Shown in pieces: positions 35,831-48,895 of a stretch of DNA of 64,000 bases. This DNA is from Vitellaria paradoxa (Eukaryota > Streptophyta > Magnoliopsida > Ericales > Sapotaceae): the NCBI GenBank assembly GCA_019916065.1, contig CM034237.1, forward strand, positions 44,002,485 to 44,066,484, in the 5' to 3' direction. The notes below the pieces were generated by a model that was not told the origin of the DNA, did not search any database, and worked only from the letters and a program-made list of their open reading frames with translations. Position 1 is the first letter of the stretch. Every line of letters begins with the position of its first letter. The position numbers and the translations under genes were made by a program.

Positions 35831-37048
35831 CTATTAGTAAAATAAATATTTAAAAATAATAAAGTATTACTCTCATTGTCTATGATAAATATTTAATATT
35901 ATTTCAAGCATTATCCTCTGTGCAAGTTTGTTCCCCAGTAGACGCCTAATCTGACTACTCCAGCTGGAGCCGTATGGCAGAAATTCTCCGTATTGGGCGG
36001 TATTTGTATAAAAAAAAAAAAGTAAGAATTTAAAATTGAGAAAAAAAAAGGTAAAAAAAATGTGTGAAATTTAGAGAATTAAAAATTATTTAATTAAAAA
36101 TTTAATATATTAATGAATATCTTTCATTTTTGATATAATTTGAATTCATTTAAAAAATAAAAATATGTGTTTAAAAATTTTATATTTTCTTTATTGTTTT
36201 CTATTTTTACTTTTCTCTTTTCTTTCTCATTTTAATTCGCGTGCCAAATTCTCAATCTAAACATACCTTTTGTGATGCACGTTGATAATAATTTATAAAT
36301 TAGTATAAATTAATGGGTTGTGATAATGTCAAAACAAATAATTTTAATGCTAGTGTATATTTAATGTCTGTTTATATGTTGATAATTTTATCTTTATTAA
36401 GTTAGTGAAAAGTTATGCTACAGATATTTAATATATTTGTTATATATGGACAATTTTACCATTACTTAATTAATGTTGAATCTAATATGATATTTAAAAG
36501 CTACTATATAAATAAATTTTTATATTAGTATTTATTTTCTCATATTCACTTTCTCACAAAATTCATCTCATTTTTTATTTTTATTTTTTAAAAAATATTA
36601 ATGTAATATAATAGTAATCAAAATGCTCCTAGAGATATGAGTAATTTGCACATTTCCTTCTAAAATTTAAATTTTATAGATTTATTTTTAGTTATAAAAT
36701 TTGCTTTAATAATAAATTTTACTTATTGAATTAATAATTAACTGAGTTTATATAACTAATTTTAAAATTTACATTTTTTAATTTATCTTTTAATCATGAA
36801 AATTGATTTAAAAGAAAATTTTACTAATTAGTTGAAACATTAGTTTGTATCATTAGTTCTAAAGTTTGAATTTTATATATTTAATGCTTGAATTGTTAGA
36901 TTTATATTTCTTTGATGCCCTTGAAAGCATATTTTTTGTAATGACATTTCATTTAATTTATTTTTCTAATTAAAATAAAATATTTATTTATTTAAGTATA
37001 CACTATTGTCCTTTATTTATAAAGTACGTGTCTTAAGTATTGGGCATA
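35831..37048. other. AT-rich intergenic region
   Basis: No coding sequence or recognisable element was found, apart from short A/T tracts and a small GC-richer patch near 35915-36000. Confidence 0.5.
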
Positions 37049-38858
37049 CACTATTACAAAAATATATAAACCTCACAGCTTTTAGGCGTAATGTTTCACT
37101 TTCTATCTTGATCAAAAAAGTATGATTGATCCAGGTGAGATTGTAAGTCACCTCTTTTTTATCACAACTTATAACTATGATCGAAAACTTACAACAATCA
37201 CACACTAAAAAAGTTATCTTTTATGATAAAAATTGATATGAAAAAAAATCTCGTGTAATCTTTTATGAATTTTGATCTCACTTTTTTTGAAAGAACGTGA
37301 TCAAATATAAACAAATAATCACGCTGAAAAAATGAATTAATTTTAAAAATAATAAAAATCCACATGGCAACCTGCTATCATACCATCATAGCACCGTTTG
37401 GCGCCTTGTTATTATAGCAACCTTATATATTTGATATTATTTATTTCTACTGAGAATCGAACTCGTGTCATTTCTTTGAAGTTAATGTAGTTAACTGCTA
37501 GTCCAAACTATCATTTACATATACATTTTACATATTAATATATATAAACAAATTTTATCACTTTTGGGGTTACTAAAAGTAATAAAATTATATTATTTTA
37601 ATTTAATTATTTTAATTTTTTTATAATAATTTATTATGACTTTTGTCAACCAATTAGTAGATAAAAGTTACACTTTTCTGATCATTTGGTCGGGAAAAAT
37701 GAGAAAAATTTTATTTTTATTTAATTATTTTAACTTTTTACAATAATTTAAAATCATAACCAATATATAGAACCATGCGAATATTTAATAAATAATTTAT
37801 GAATATTTATCATATTTAATTAAAAATGATCTTAAATCTTTTTCTTATTTTCCTTTAATCTTTTTGTATAGCATATATTTAATTATGACTCACTATTTAT
37901 AATATATTTTTTTCATTCTGTATTATATTTTTAAAAGTAATTAGGTCGCGTTAAATTTTAGTTTTAGAAAATTATTGTTCAAAACAAAATTTTTAAAAAC
38001 TATTTTAAAAATTGATTTGTAATACAAAAAATATTTTCAATAACTATATTCAAAAATTAGTTCCAAAAAGGGCAAAAAAGTGAAAATTTTTATTATTTTT
38101 ATTTCTAAATTTTTATCAATTCCAACAAAATATAAAATAATGTCACCTTTAATATAATTAATATTAAAGATACACTAAACATTTATTAGATACTAAATAT
38201 TTAATATTCATCTTGTTAAAAGCCATACAAATTATGAAAACTACTCTCATATATTTACTGAAAAAATAAAGATTATACATTTACCATTATTTAAATTTAA
38301 TTTGGTAAATTTAGTTTTAACATTAATTTAAAAATATTTTTGTTTGTTGATCTATGATTGTAGTTTTTATAGCATATTCAATTAATTAAAATCAATAACT
38401 AAATGTTATAATAAAATTTATGAAATCTAATTTAAATTATATAAAGTGATAAATAAAGTTTTTTGAGAGAGATATAGAAAAAAAATAACAATATTATCTC
38501 TCATTCTTTTAATTATCTCGCTTTTTTTAAGATATAATTTTTTTCACTTTTTGATCTCAATTTTTTCTAGAAATGTTTTCATTGATCTTTTATCTCAGTT
38601 TTTTTTAGAGATGGTTTCCACTGATCTTTTATCTCAGTTTTTTCTAAAGATGGTTTTCACTTATCTTTTATCTCGTTTTAAATACAATCACAATTTTAAC
38701 AAAAGTGAGATAAAAGGTATTAAAAGTAACTTTTTAATCTCAGTTTTTTAATTAGACTGAGATAAAAATTTTAACTCACAAATCTTTATCACTCTTTTTC
38801 TAAAACCGTGATCTTTATGAATTTCCTAGTGTGATCTTCATCAATTATTGTAGTAGTG
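37049..38858 (-). mobile_element. Non-autonomous CACTA transposon, copy 2, TSD ata
   Basis: On the + strand it begins CACTATTACAAAAATAT and ends ttgtagtagtg, flanked by ata on both sides (37046-37048 and 38859-38861). It is 1810 bp and is collinear with the element at 18515-20521 when reverse-complemented, including the subterminal gagataaaa arrays (about 38540-38800) and the tRNA-like stretch (about 37450-37510). It has only one copy of the segment that is doubled in copy 1, which explains most of the length difference. There is no transposase ORF. Confidence 0.9.
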
Positions 38859-39130
38859 ATAAGATGCCAATACAGAAAGATTTAAATCACAAGTTTTATA
38901 AATTAAAGTAAATTCACAGCTATTAATGAAACGGGCATTTCATTATGTTAAAACTGTAACTTTTCTACTTCTTAATTAGGTGATTTATCTTGATTACTAA
39001 AATGGTGACTTTGAGTTGAAAAGTTAGTATGTATATGTGATATATATTTTGAAAGGACTGTTGTAAATTCTGATTTGGTTAATAAATGTCTTTAATTATA
39101 ATTTACATAAACTTTAATAAACTTAATAAA
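38859..39130. other. Spacer after CACTA copy 2
   Basis: Non-coding; nothing specific was recognised. Confidence 0.5.
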
Positions 39131-40140
39131 CCTTAATCCTGAGTTTGTAAATTAAGTCTATCTGATTTATCACGGAGTGAGATCTTATAAATGGTCAAAA
39201 TCTTAATAACTTAGAGATTTAATTTCATGAATTGTGGGAACATATACTTACAAGATAGAATCTATTTTGGTATGCTCACCTAAGCTATTTATCTTTTGAT
39301 CATTAAATCTGTGACCGCAGTTTATTCAATAAATTATTTATTGAATAACAATATTTATTTGTAAATTTTTTACAAATATGAAAATATTGAGAATGATCAA
39401 AATATAGATAAATAGAGACTTAGGGTTAAACATGTAATTAAGGGGCTCGACATTTAGCCTAACTTAATTACGAGCTTATAATGGATGGTTAATTAAGTGG
39501 ATATTATCGGTCTAAGACCAAAATTCATTTTATTAAAAGTTATTTTAATTAAATAAATTTCAACATGGACTACTAGAGTGCAGCTCAGGGCTTATAGTGA
39601 AATAGCCCTAGGTTAATTTAAAAGATAATGGGTTGTCATGAGATGACAAGGTCCAAATACCTTTTAAGTTAGAGCTAGGAATCCATGGGCCTTCAGTCCC
39701 CAAGCTAGCTTAATTTTATCTTGATGGGCCAGGTCCAGTTGGCTAATTGTTTATAATTTATTTATGAAATAAATTATAGATAATTAATATATATTTAGAT
39801 AAGATGATATGGTTGGAAGATTTTATTAAGATACCATATCTTCTAAATATATATTAGAATAATATATATAGATAAGATATATGAGACAGTAGATAAGAGA
39901 TAATCTCTAGAGTTAGAGATCTTCTTGGATACAAATTCTATATTTCTCTGTATAAATATTTTTTATATATATTAATGAGCCGAGAGATCTGAAAAGAGTG
40001 ACCATACACATCTATCTAGAAAGATAATTTGAGAATAGTTCTGGAAGGCTGAATCGCTGATAACAAGGTGTTTCCGCTGTATATCAAGAAAATTTAAAGA
40101 GTTCATCCATCCATTCAAGATATTTTTCTTTACCCTATGC
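39131..40140 (+). mobile_element. Possible Copia-type LTR or solo LTR
   Basis: About 1 kb with the style of a plant Copia LTR: gggcttatagtgaaatagcc, catgggccttcagtccccaagc and gatgggccaggtccagttgg. A TATA-like stretch (tctgtataaatatttttta) near 39948 is followed by a leader-like stretch to about 40140. No TG/CA boundary pair, primer-binding site or target duplication could be fixed. Confidence 0.4.
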
Positions 40141-40681
40141 TATAAAAATCAACATGAATATCATGTGTAAATCATAAAAAAAAGAAAATCATACATTTAT
40201 CTAATATTTGAAATATTAATTATGCCGTCAAAATTACTTGTATTGTTTTAGACAAAACTAAAGGTGAGAATATTTATATTATTTCATTATCTTCCTTCCA
40301 CCCATATTTTTCTTTTTTCATTTAGTAAATTAAAATTATTGTGTAGCAAGAAAAACAAATAAAGGAACGTAAATATTAACATCTTAAATATAACTAGAAG
40401 TATTATTATAAAATATTATTATAATAATGTGCGTAATTTAAGCATGGTTCAATTATCTGAACAAAAATTTTAATAAAACATAGTTCATCTATAAAATTTC
40501 GTCATGATAATATTCTTTGGTGAAACCTTTTTAGTAAAATAGCATTTTTATTGTGTTCCATATATTAATCCTCATTGTTTATATATATATTTTAAGTATG
40601 AACTTAAACAAGTGTACGAACTCAGTGATGAAAGGACACAAGAGCAAGGGCAATTTTGTGATCATGCTTTAGATGAAGGAG

Positions 40682-40689
40682 CTATAAAT
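40682..40689 (+). promoter_or_regulatory. TATA box of the GASA gene
   Basis: CTATAAAT lies 83 bp upstream of the start codon. A start site about 30 bp downstream gives a leader of roughly 55-60 nt. Confidence 0.6.
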
Positions 40690-40772
40690 TGCAAGCAAAG
40701 GACAGGCCCTTCACCTTATAATCCTACGGTCCTAGAATCCCAACTTCACGCAGAGAAGTGGTGAAAGCAAAC

Positions 40773-40858
40773 ATGGTGTCACGCTGGCTCATTCTTCTAG
40801 TCGCGGTCTTGTTCTTTGTTGCCCAGGTGGAGTAGAAGAGACGAGAGAATACTACTTT

Positions 40859-40889
<31 letters not shown>

Positions 40890-41574
40890 TTACATTCTTA
40901 AAACCACTTGTTCAAATTAAAATATATACAGCTTAATTTGTAGATAACAATGATCCTTGTGTTAACTTGATGTGGCTGCAGGTTTCATCTGATGCCGACA
41001 TTGAAGAACACCAAACCCAGGTTATTTTCATCACCGTCACCATCCTCAACACACTACATATATTTAACACCATCACTAGCTAGCGTTTCCTATATTTATC
41101 ATTATTATATGCTGTAACATATATTCTGTGCTACATATTAACTTATACTTTTGTTTCAGGTGGTGAAAGGAGCAAACAGGAGACTTTTCCAGTACCTGGG
41201 TACTCTCACTCTCTCTCTCTCTCTGTGTATTTGTTGATTTGATTTTGGGCTTGATCTTCTGTTTAGGAAGTCAGTGATTGTGGATGGGTGTTAGTTCATT
41301 TATTTATTTGGGCATCTTTATAGGGTTTTTGGGTGTGTGTGTACTTGGTTTGGGTAATTAATATTTTGGGTTTGTTGGGGATGGCGCAGACTGTGGAGGG
41401 CTATGCAAGGTGAGGTGTAGTCTGCACTCGAGGCCAAACGTCTGCACAAGGGCGTGTGGGACCTGCTGCGTGAGGTGCAAGTGTGTGCCTCCGGGCACTT
41501 CAGGGAACAGAGAAGTGTGTGGCAAGTGCTACACGGACATGACCACTCACGGGAACAAGACCAAGTGCCCTTAA
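40773..41574 (+). CDS. GASA/Snakin family gibberellin-regulated cysteine-rich peptide, four exons, 105 aa
   Basis: Exons are 40773-40826, 40982-41020, 41160-41199 and 41390-41574. All introns are GT-AG; the last junction splits the Asp codon of DCGG. The 318-nt product has an N-terminal signal peptide (MVSRWLILLVAVLFFVAQ, cut near VSSDA), a short acidic variable region and a 60-residue C-terminal GASA domain. The domain has all 12 conserved cysteines in the family pattern: DCGGLC, VRCSLHSRPNVC, ACGTCCVRCKC, VPPGTSGNREVCGKC and the ending KTKCP. These secreted, disulfide-rich peptides respond to gibberellin and other hormones and act in cell expansion, flowering and antimicrobial defence (Snakins). 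The exact paralogue is not assigned. A TTC microsatellite lies in intron 1. Confidence 0.95.
40857..40888 (+). repeat. (TTC)n microsatellite in GASA intron 1
   Basis: About ten perfect TTC units, 30 bp downstream of the first exon boundary. Confidence 0.95.
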
Positions 41575-41639
41575 AAATAATCCACCCCCCGGATTCCTAA
41601 ACCCACTTCTTCCTCAGATCAATTCCCTTCTATTCTGCT

Positions 41640-41740
41640 AAACATGTAATATATATATATATATATATATTCCTTCTAAATATATGTGCATGGCATGGCT
41701 AGCTGTACTATTCATATATATATATATATATAAAATATAT
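41640..41740. repeat. (TA)n tracts in the GASA 3' flank
   Basis: Two alternating TA tracts (about 41649-41671 and 41715-41745) follow the stop codon, probably within or just beyond the 3' UTR. Confidence 0.85.
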
Positions 41741-41884
41741 ATATGTATGTCTGTGCTCCTTTTTGTTAGTGTTCCATGTTCAGAATTGTATCGACGGTAA
41801 TGGTTGTAGTCCTACCGTGGTGTTCATGTTGTTATGACGATGATGCCACTTCACGCATCGCTCTCTTGTCTATATTAGGAATTA

Positions 41885-42250
41885 GGGTGAGTTTGGATTT
41901 AAAAAGGCTATTTTTTTTTCCGTCTTGTATGATTTTTTTTAACTAATATTTGATTTTTTTTTTTACAAGCTGCAAAATCACTTAGCATAAAAAATAAGTA
42001 TTAAAAAATTCTTGTTCGTTTCCGTAAAAATGGATAAATCATCCATTTGGCTAATAAAGTTGGTTTTTTTTTTTTTTGGGGCTTTTACATTGATGTGAAT
42101 TTTTTAATTTTTTTATAAATGTGGTTTAACACATTTAAAAATTACAATTTTTAAAAAAAATTAAATTTTGATAAAAAAAAATCATGTAAGTCCAAAAAAA
42201 AAAAAAGCTACCAAAAAAATTGGTAGCTTTTTTCAGATCTAAACTCACCC
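41885..42250. mobile_element. Harbinger/Tourist-like MITE, TSD tta
   Basis: It begins gggtgagtttggatttaaaa and ends with the inverted cagatctaaactcaccc. It is flanked by tta at 41882-41884 and 42251-42253, the TWA-type 3-bp target duplication of PIF/Harbinger elements. The 366-bp interior is AT-rich with no ORF. It sits about 310 bp downstream of the GASA stop codon. Confidence 0.75.
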
Positions 42251-42253
42251 TTA

Positions 42254-43359
42254 CCGTGTTTAAAAGCACACTAAATAAAATTTAAATGTAAATTTATAAA
42301 ATAAATACGGGAAAGAATATAAAAATAATTTGTAAAAATAAAAATTACTAATGGAAAGAAATTAAGGTATCCAATGTTTAATAAATATGTAAAATTTTAT
42401 TATAAATTATAAATATTATTATGTTTTTAAAAAATTGATTTAAAATATTTTATAAACAAATATTCAAAAAATATATGAAGAGTTGAATAGTGTGATTTTA
42501 TGCAAAATGATCGATTGATAAATAAAAAAAATAATCTTGATCATTCAATAAATTTAATAGTTAAAAGTATCTTAAATTTAAATTGTTCAGATTTTTTATT
42601 ATGTAGATGTGAAATAATTGGACAAATAACAAAAAATTAAAAAATAATTTTGGTCATTGAATAAATTTATTGATTAAAAATATTTGAAATTTAAAATTTT
42701 GAACTTCTTTATTAAATAGATATATAATATTAAATTAGAGAGATATTAAATGCAATGAATTTGAAAAATAAAAAATAGAATAATTTAATAGTCTTCATAA
42801 ATCAAGGCCCCTATGGGGTGTTGGGAGCTTCAATTTTCTCTACTTATTTTTCATATTTTAATTTTTTCACAAAAATATTTTTATTTTTTAATTTTTATTA
42901 ATTTTTATCAACTTTCTTCTATTCTTTTTAATTTTTTTTAGTTTTTCTAACTTTTTTAATATCTAATTTTCTTAATTTTTACAAATTTTTAAGAATAACA
43001 TGTAGTATCATCAGTATAAAAATTATAAAAAATTTTTACTTTTTTTATCACTCTAAAGGTACTTATAACCAAAAATTTTATGAGAAGGTTGTGAATGTGT
43101 GAAAGTCAATTATTTTTAAACAAAAATTCATACGGTTAGAGATTATTTATAGAATTGCCACCCTGTTGATCTGGTAGGATTTTTTTATTTTTTAATTAAA
43201 AGGTTCAAAAAAAAAAAAAAAATGAATGGTTTCAGCTCCTGTGGGGGCGGAGGGTGATTCCTGTCAGCCTTATAGAAGGGCCTAAAAGGCTTCCCCAAAA
43301 CATAGCCCGGAGCCCACATCGTTTAAGTAAAAGTAGCATGGACATTGTTCTAGACGGTT
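42254..43359. other. AT-rich intergenic region
   Basis: No gene was recognised. About 42810-43090 has MITE-like A/T content. A short GC-richer patch at 43228-43325 (gctcctgtgggggcggagg) has no coding signature. Confidence 0.5.
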
Positions 43360-43690
43360 TAACTCTGATGGGTTAGGTGAGTTAGTTTTGGTGTAAGAGT
43401 TACGGATTTATTACCTTAAGTTTCGAGGTTTAAATCCCCTCCTTAATAATTATTGGGGTTAGTCCAAGGTGTAAAGTGCAGTAAAATTAGTAGTAAGACG
43501 GGTCTCCTTGACTAGACGAACTGTATCTAATTTTTGGGTGCGGATTCGATTCCCCGTCACTGTACGAGTTCACGATTTACCGATACACATGATGAGAAAT
43601 CGGCGTGTGTGGCACAAATCAAGAGAGATTTACTCCCTAGAAGTTTGGCCTGGGGAATGAATCTCTCTCAATCAATTTTTTTTTTTTATT
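43360..43690 (+). mobile_element. tRNA-derived SINE candidate
   Basis: The head (gggttaggtgagttagttttgg ... gaggtttaaatcccc) fits box A and box B of a tRNA-derived promoter. The body continues through gggtctccttgactagacgaac and ggtgcggattcgattcccc to a T-rich end near 43676-43690. No target-site duplication was found, so boundaries are approximate. Confidence 0.5.
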
Positions 43691-44765
43691 TGAAGTTTTC
43701 TTTTTTTTTTTTGGAAGAGAGGGTTGGAAAAGGTTTTTAGCTTGTTTAACTTAATAGTAGGATTGAATTTGTAAAAGTTGGTATCCGTTCAAATTAATTA
43801 AAATGAATATATTTTTTAATATTTTATGTATTTATATATTATCTTATTTATATTTTTATAAAAAATATTTATTTTAGTACTAAATTATATATTTTTATAA
43901 TTTTAAAATTATATTTATCTAAAAAATAATATTTAAAATATATTTCCAAATACACAATTTTAAGTGAATGAACTTAAGATTCAAACATGCCCATTTTAAG
44001 AGCTGAACCCGCCACGCTGGGTCATGTCCACCCTTATTTGTAAGAGTGACAATACTACCAATAGATTTAGTGATGTAAATAGATCGAGTCGGGTTTGACG
44101 CACCCCATAAATCGACTTTAACTTGGTAGTGGGTCAACCAGGCTCCCCTCTGGGTTAAGTCAGGTCGGGTCAGGTCCGATCCTTTAGTGAGGATTGAAAA
44201 AAAAAAATCGCTATTGACCTGTCTTAGCTTCTTTTTATATTATTTTTAATATTTTATAATTTTTATAAAAATTATAAATACAAATAAAAACTAATAAAAA
44301 CACCTTGAAAACTTATAAATTTTATTAAAAAAATTACATAATTAACATTGAATTCAAATTACAAATACAAAATTTTAATTAAAAATTATCAAATAAAACT
44401 AATTACAAATTTCCAATTGTAGAATTATAGATAAATAATAAAGTACATCACTTTAGGTTTTATACATTACAACTAGGTATAAGTCTGACTATCATTTACT
44501 AATATTATTCTATGTATACATCAATCAACGCTACTATGCTATTCTACTTTTCCCAAATACATTACTTCTAAATTAAGATTAATTTTCTATTTTTTTATCG
44601 GTTTCTTCTTGTCTTTTTTTTTTTTTTTGGGGGCAAGTTATAATTTTGTAAATACACTAGCGTCTCTGTTGTTTGAAGTGTTAGTCGAAGTGTTCACTAA
44701 CAATGTGTCTATTTATGTTAAATGCTTTGTTCAAATGCTACAATAAACACTGATAATGTAAAGAT
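43691..44765. other. Intergenic region
   Basis: AT-rich, with one patch (about 44010-44190) of gggtcaggtcgggtcagg-like short repeats that resembles 48440-48520. No gene was found. Confidence 0.5.
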
Positions 44766-46260
44766 TGTCACGCCCTGAAACTCATAGTTTAGAATGGACA
44801 GCATGAGAATGTGAAAACTAGACAAAATAAATAAAATCCGATCTAAAGTCAATTCACAATAAAATAAAATCATTGATGTATCTAAAATTATCCCTTATTT
44901 CCATATAAATTAATATCTGATTACATTACCATCGATTAAATAATAATACAATCCACTTTAACGCCATCTCTAATGACAGCATCTAAAGTCTGCATGATTA
45001 GAACATATATTGTAATCGTGTTTATATCTTAAAATTCATGATTTATAATTGTAAAAAACATGTCTACACTCCAAGTAACACAATTCCTAATATTAATAAT
45101 TCAATTCTCAATTAAAAAAAATAAACTCAAATATTATTATCTATAGTTGAGACCAAACTTAGACTACTTAAGCCTAAGCTGTCTATGTATCGGGAATGGG
45201 GTCACCGTACTTCCTAATTTATATCTCTTAATCCATAACCAAACTCATGATTAACTGAATAAACCATACATCTCATCAATTTATGTCACAGCCACGTTAT
45301 ATCAACATCTTAATATAAAAGAATTTAAATGTAATCTCATGAAATAGGATGTGATGGAATGCAATGTCATTACATACTCTAGTCTCCATTTATCCTTAAC
45401 CTGATCCTGGGACAGGTGACGTTTAACAAAGCACGTAGGGTCACCAATTATACCATTTAATGTTTGCGGCGAACGATAATCTCAATATATATAATTACAG
45501 GTGAGGAACCGTGTTACACCCTCTTCGATGTAAGACTAAAGGGAACCGTGTTACGCTCCTTGTCCTTTCTGCTAGGAAACTATATTACATCCCTAGTTAA
45601 GCATCTGCTTTCCTTAAGTAGGGTATAAACACAAATGGGGAACCGTGTTACACTTTTAGTTAAGCATCTGTTTAGTTTAAGCAGGAATTAATATAAATAG
45701 CACCACACATTCATATATACATGTATATATCAACCCAAATTCTTAAATATTCATCCAAATCAAGACTATAACAAATCAAAATCTTTCTAACAATGTTTAG
45801 AATACAAATATAAGTCTTACCTACCTCAAATCTGAAGGAGAGAGGAAGAAAAAAATGAAGAAACCCCAAAGTTTCAAAATTTCTTTCTTCTATATCTCTG
45901 ACCTTAGGTGGAATTATCATGATTCGATACCACCACGATGATTATGACACCGGAAATACTAGGGTTCGACTATTCCTAGCCTCCAGCTCTCACTTTCTCT
46001 CTTCTGCTCATTCTAGAAGCAACCAAGAAAAAAAAAAAAAGAAAAAGAAAAGAAAAAAAGAGGAAAGAATGGCTGGGTCCTTGACCCAGTTGTCAAACCC
46101 AAAGTTTCTTTGAGCTGAGCCAAACTTGGTCCAAGAAGAATAAAATAAGCATAACTAAAATAAACATGCAATTGGAAAAGGCATGTTGTGGGTTGGTTAT
46201 GCCTTGCCCACCAAGGCTATTGATTATAGGCTAGCTTATTCAAGGGAGGCAAAGCCTCAG
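44766..46260. mobile_element. Possible gypsy-type LTR or solo LTR
   Basis: The segment opens TGTCACGCCctgaaact, like the one at 30298. The part at 45500-45690 has four diverged repeats of the ggaaccgtgttaca motif, a feature of some plant gypsy LTRs. Later parts (ctcacctacctcaaatctgaag-type, then a gaaagaatggctgg leader) suit an LTR or adjoining leader. The 3' end and target duplication are not defined and no coding domain is present. Confidence 0.4.
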
Positions 46261-47409
46261 GTGGCCACGTGTAGATACGTATATATATAATCTTATATAT
46301 ATATATATTAAAGTTTATAAATCAAAGCTTACGGAAGGAGATAAATCACAATAAATTAAAAAAAAATGGAAGAAAAAGAAAAATTAAAAAGTTAAAATTT
46401 AAAAAGTTAATATTATTACATAGAACATAATTTTGAAAAGTATTTCTTGAAAAAACATGAAATTGTAGTTTAAAATTATCACAAATAAATTCTTCAAAAT
46501 TTTTATTTTAACTCATAGTAAAAGGTTGTTTATCTTAAAAATAAATCTAGTCAAATTATTTTTAGTTTTTGTAGGATCACAAGAAAATATACTTAAATTA
46601 CCCCATTCGTTACTCAATTAATTTTGTATAGTTTTGAAAAAAATGTAATCAATTAAAGCATTGGCGTAGGGGGTTGGTGTCAGTACTTTTTATTTAAATG
46701 TATTTTTAAATAACTTGTTCTAAAAATAATTTTATAATCTAATAAGTTTTCACAAATATTACAATTTGCCTTACGCATTTAGTCATTGTTTACAATTCTT
46801 ATAAATTAATCTGTTGATAATAATGATGGAGTAGCACCAATCAAGCTCACAGGTGTTGGAATTTGCTCACAAGTGGAAGAATTAATTAAGTCTTCACTCT
46901 CGGCATAAAAAATACGGTCTCTAGGATCTATTTAATAAAAATTTAATTTTATGAAAAAATTTAAAGTATACAAATTAAAAATAATTAAAGATACAAATTA
47001 AAAAAATTAAATTTGAAAAAATTTAGAAAAATAAAATAAAATTTACTAATTTGTAATAATTTGAAGTTTTGAACACTTTATCTTTTAATTTGGACTTCAA
47101 TTGGAGTGAGTTGAGATCTCTTAGCACAATTGAAAAATATACTTTAAAGTTGATAGATCGAGAGTGGGGAGAATGAGAGAAATTTTTGATTTTTTAGTTG
47201 AATATAATGAGGTATTTATAATGGAAGAATGGGGATTTGTAAATTAATTGGAGAGTTTTTATAATTTTTAAAATTTTTTGACCGTTTTCTAACCATTGGG
47301 TAACGGCTGGAAAAGAAAAAAAAAATCTCGAATTTGGAGCTATCAGTTTTTTTATATTTAATTGTTTTTGTTTTTGAGTTTTATTTTGTGTTATCTTTTT
47401 TTTTCCTTA
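46261..47409. other. AT-rich intergenic region
   Basis: No gene or class of element was recognised, apart from a (TA)n tract near 46278-46310. Confidence 0.5.
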
Positions 47410-48085
47410 AATGAAAACTTAAACAGCGTTTGAAAATGTAACTTTTGTTCATAATAATTAATTTTATTTTTATAAAGTATTTAAGATTATTAATTTTTAA
47501 AAAATAATTGAAGTTAATAAAATATATTTCATATTAATTTTAATAATTAATTTAATTATATTACTTATTAAAAATAATTCAATAAAATATATTTCAAATT
47601 AATTTCAACAATTAGATTAAATTATTATATTAATTAATTAAATTATCATTATTTGTTAGATTATAATTATTTAAATAATTATATTATATTATATTACATT
47701 GTTTGTTGAAAATAATTTCATAAAATATATTTCATATTAATTTAATTAATTAAATTTATCTAATTTAATTAATTATTTTAATTATATTAATTAAAAAATT
47801 AACAAAATATATTTATATAGTTTAATTAATTTAACTATATTATCTTTTAAAAAATTTAGTTTAATAAAATATTTATTTTAATATGTTACAACAAAAATAG
47901 ATCAAATATTAAAATTAATAGAATATTTATAGCAAAAAACGGAGCTAAACATATCTTTTTTCATTTAAATTTTTATTTTTTAAAAATTTTTATCTTTTTT
48001 AAAAAATAAAAATAAATTTAAAAATATATTTTTATTATCAATTTTTAAAAATTTATAGACATAAACATAAAAACAATACGTATTT
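47410..48085 (+). repeat. Dispersed AT-rich repeat with internal tandem units, copy 2
   Basis: It shares with 23620-24165 the ttaatt-rich units (aaaatatatttcatattaattt) and then the tail atgttacaacaaaaatagatcaaa ... agacataaacataaaaac. The orientation is the same. No coding content. Confidence 0.55.
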
Positions 48086-48539
48086 TGGCCTTATTTGGCA
48101 CCACTAAAAATTACCAAAATTCACCAACTTTAACTATTTTTTATACTTTCCTCAAATAAAAAATTTTCACATTTCACCTTTATGTCATATCTTTCTACTT
48201 TTATTATACTTTTTATCTCATTTTTTGTCAACCAAATATCCACAAATGTTAGTAAATATGGTCTGGGCAAAGGGTGTAAAAATAATAATAATAAATAAAT
48301 AAATAAATAATAAAAAATAAAAAAAATTATCCTGCTGCGCGTTTCGGAGGCCAGGCGGAGGCTGTGTGACTTAAGCCCTGGCACGTGGTGCTCAGGCTGG
48401 ACCAGGACTGCACAGATACTAAACCAGGGGCACAGATACTAAACCAGGGGCGAGTCGGGCCGGGTCGAGATGCGGGCTGACCCGCACCATTTACATCACC
48501 AGGCTAGAGCTGTAATAGTGACAATGATTTTACTATTAA

Positions 48540-48690
48540 TGCTTCGTTTGAAATTCTAATATATGTTAAAAAATACTGAAAAATATATTAAAATTTTTAA
48601 AAATTATTTATTTTTTATTTCATTGTATAAATTACAAATTCATAATCTTTATTAAATTTTGTTAACTTTTTTGTTACTCCAAACATACCC
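48540..48690. mobile_element. Tourist-like MITE, TSD taa
   Basis: A 151-bp element with ends tgcttcgtttgaaat and gttactccaaacataccc, flanked by taa (48537-48539 and 48691-48693). It contains the family core ttatttcattgtataaattac. Confidence 0.65.
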
Positions 48691-48701
48691 TAAAATACTA
48701 A

Positions 48702-48856
48702 AGCCCTATTTAGTCTACAAAAATTTACCAAAACTTATCAATTTCTAACTACTTATTGAATTTTCTTCTAATTAAAATTTAACACATATCACTTTTATAT
48801 CACATCTTTTATTTTTTTGTACTTTTTTGTTAAAATTTGACCAACCAAACGGATCC
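48702..48856. mobile_element. Tourist-like MITE of the 150-bp family, TSD taa
   Basis: A 155-bp element with ends agccctatttagtc and gaccaaccaaacggatcc, flanked by taa (48699-48701 and 48857-48859). It lies 11 bp after the MITE at 48540-48690. Other copies are near 12976, 17190, 21990, 35345 and 48090. Confidence 0.65.
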
Positions 48857-48895
48857 TAAAAAAATAGATGTTTGCACTTTAATTGATATGATATA

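Noticed and set aside
44010..44190. Telomere-like or G-rich regulatory repeat (gggtcagg type)
   Set aside because: The repeats are few and irregular and resemble another patch at 48440-48520; too weak to call.
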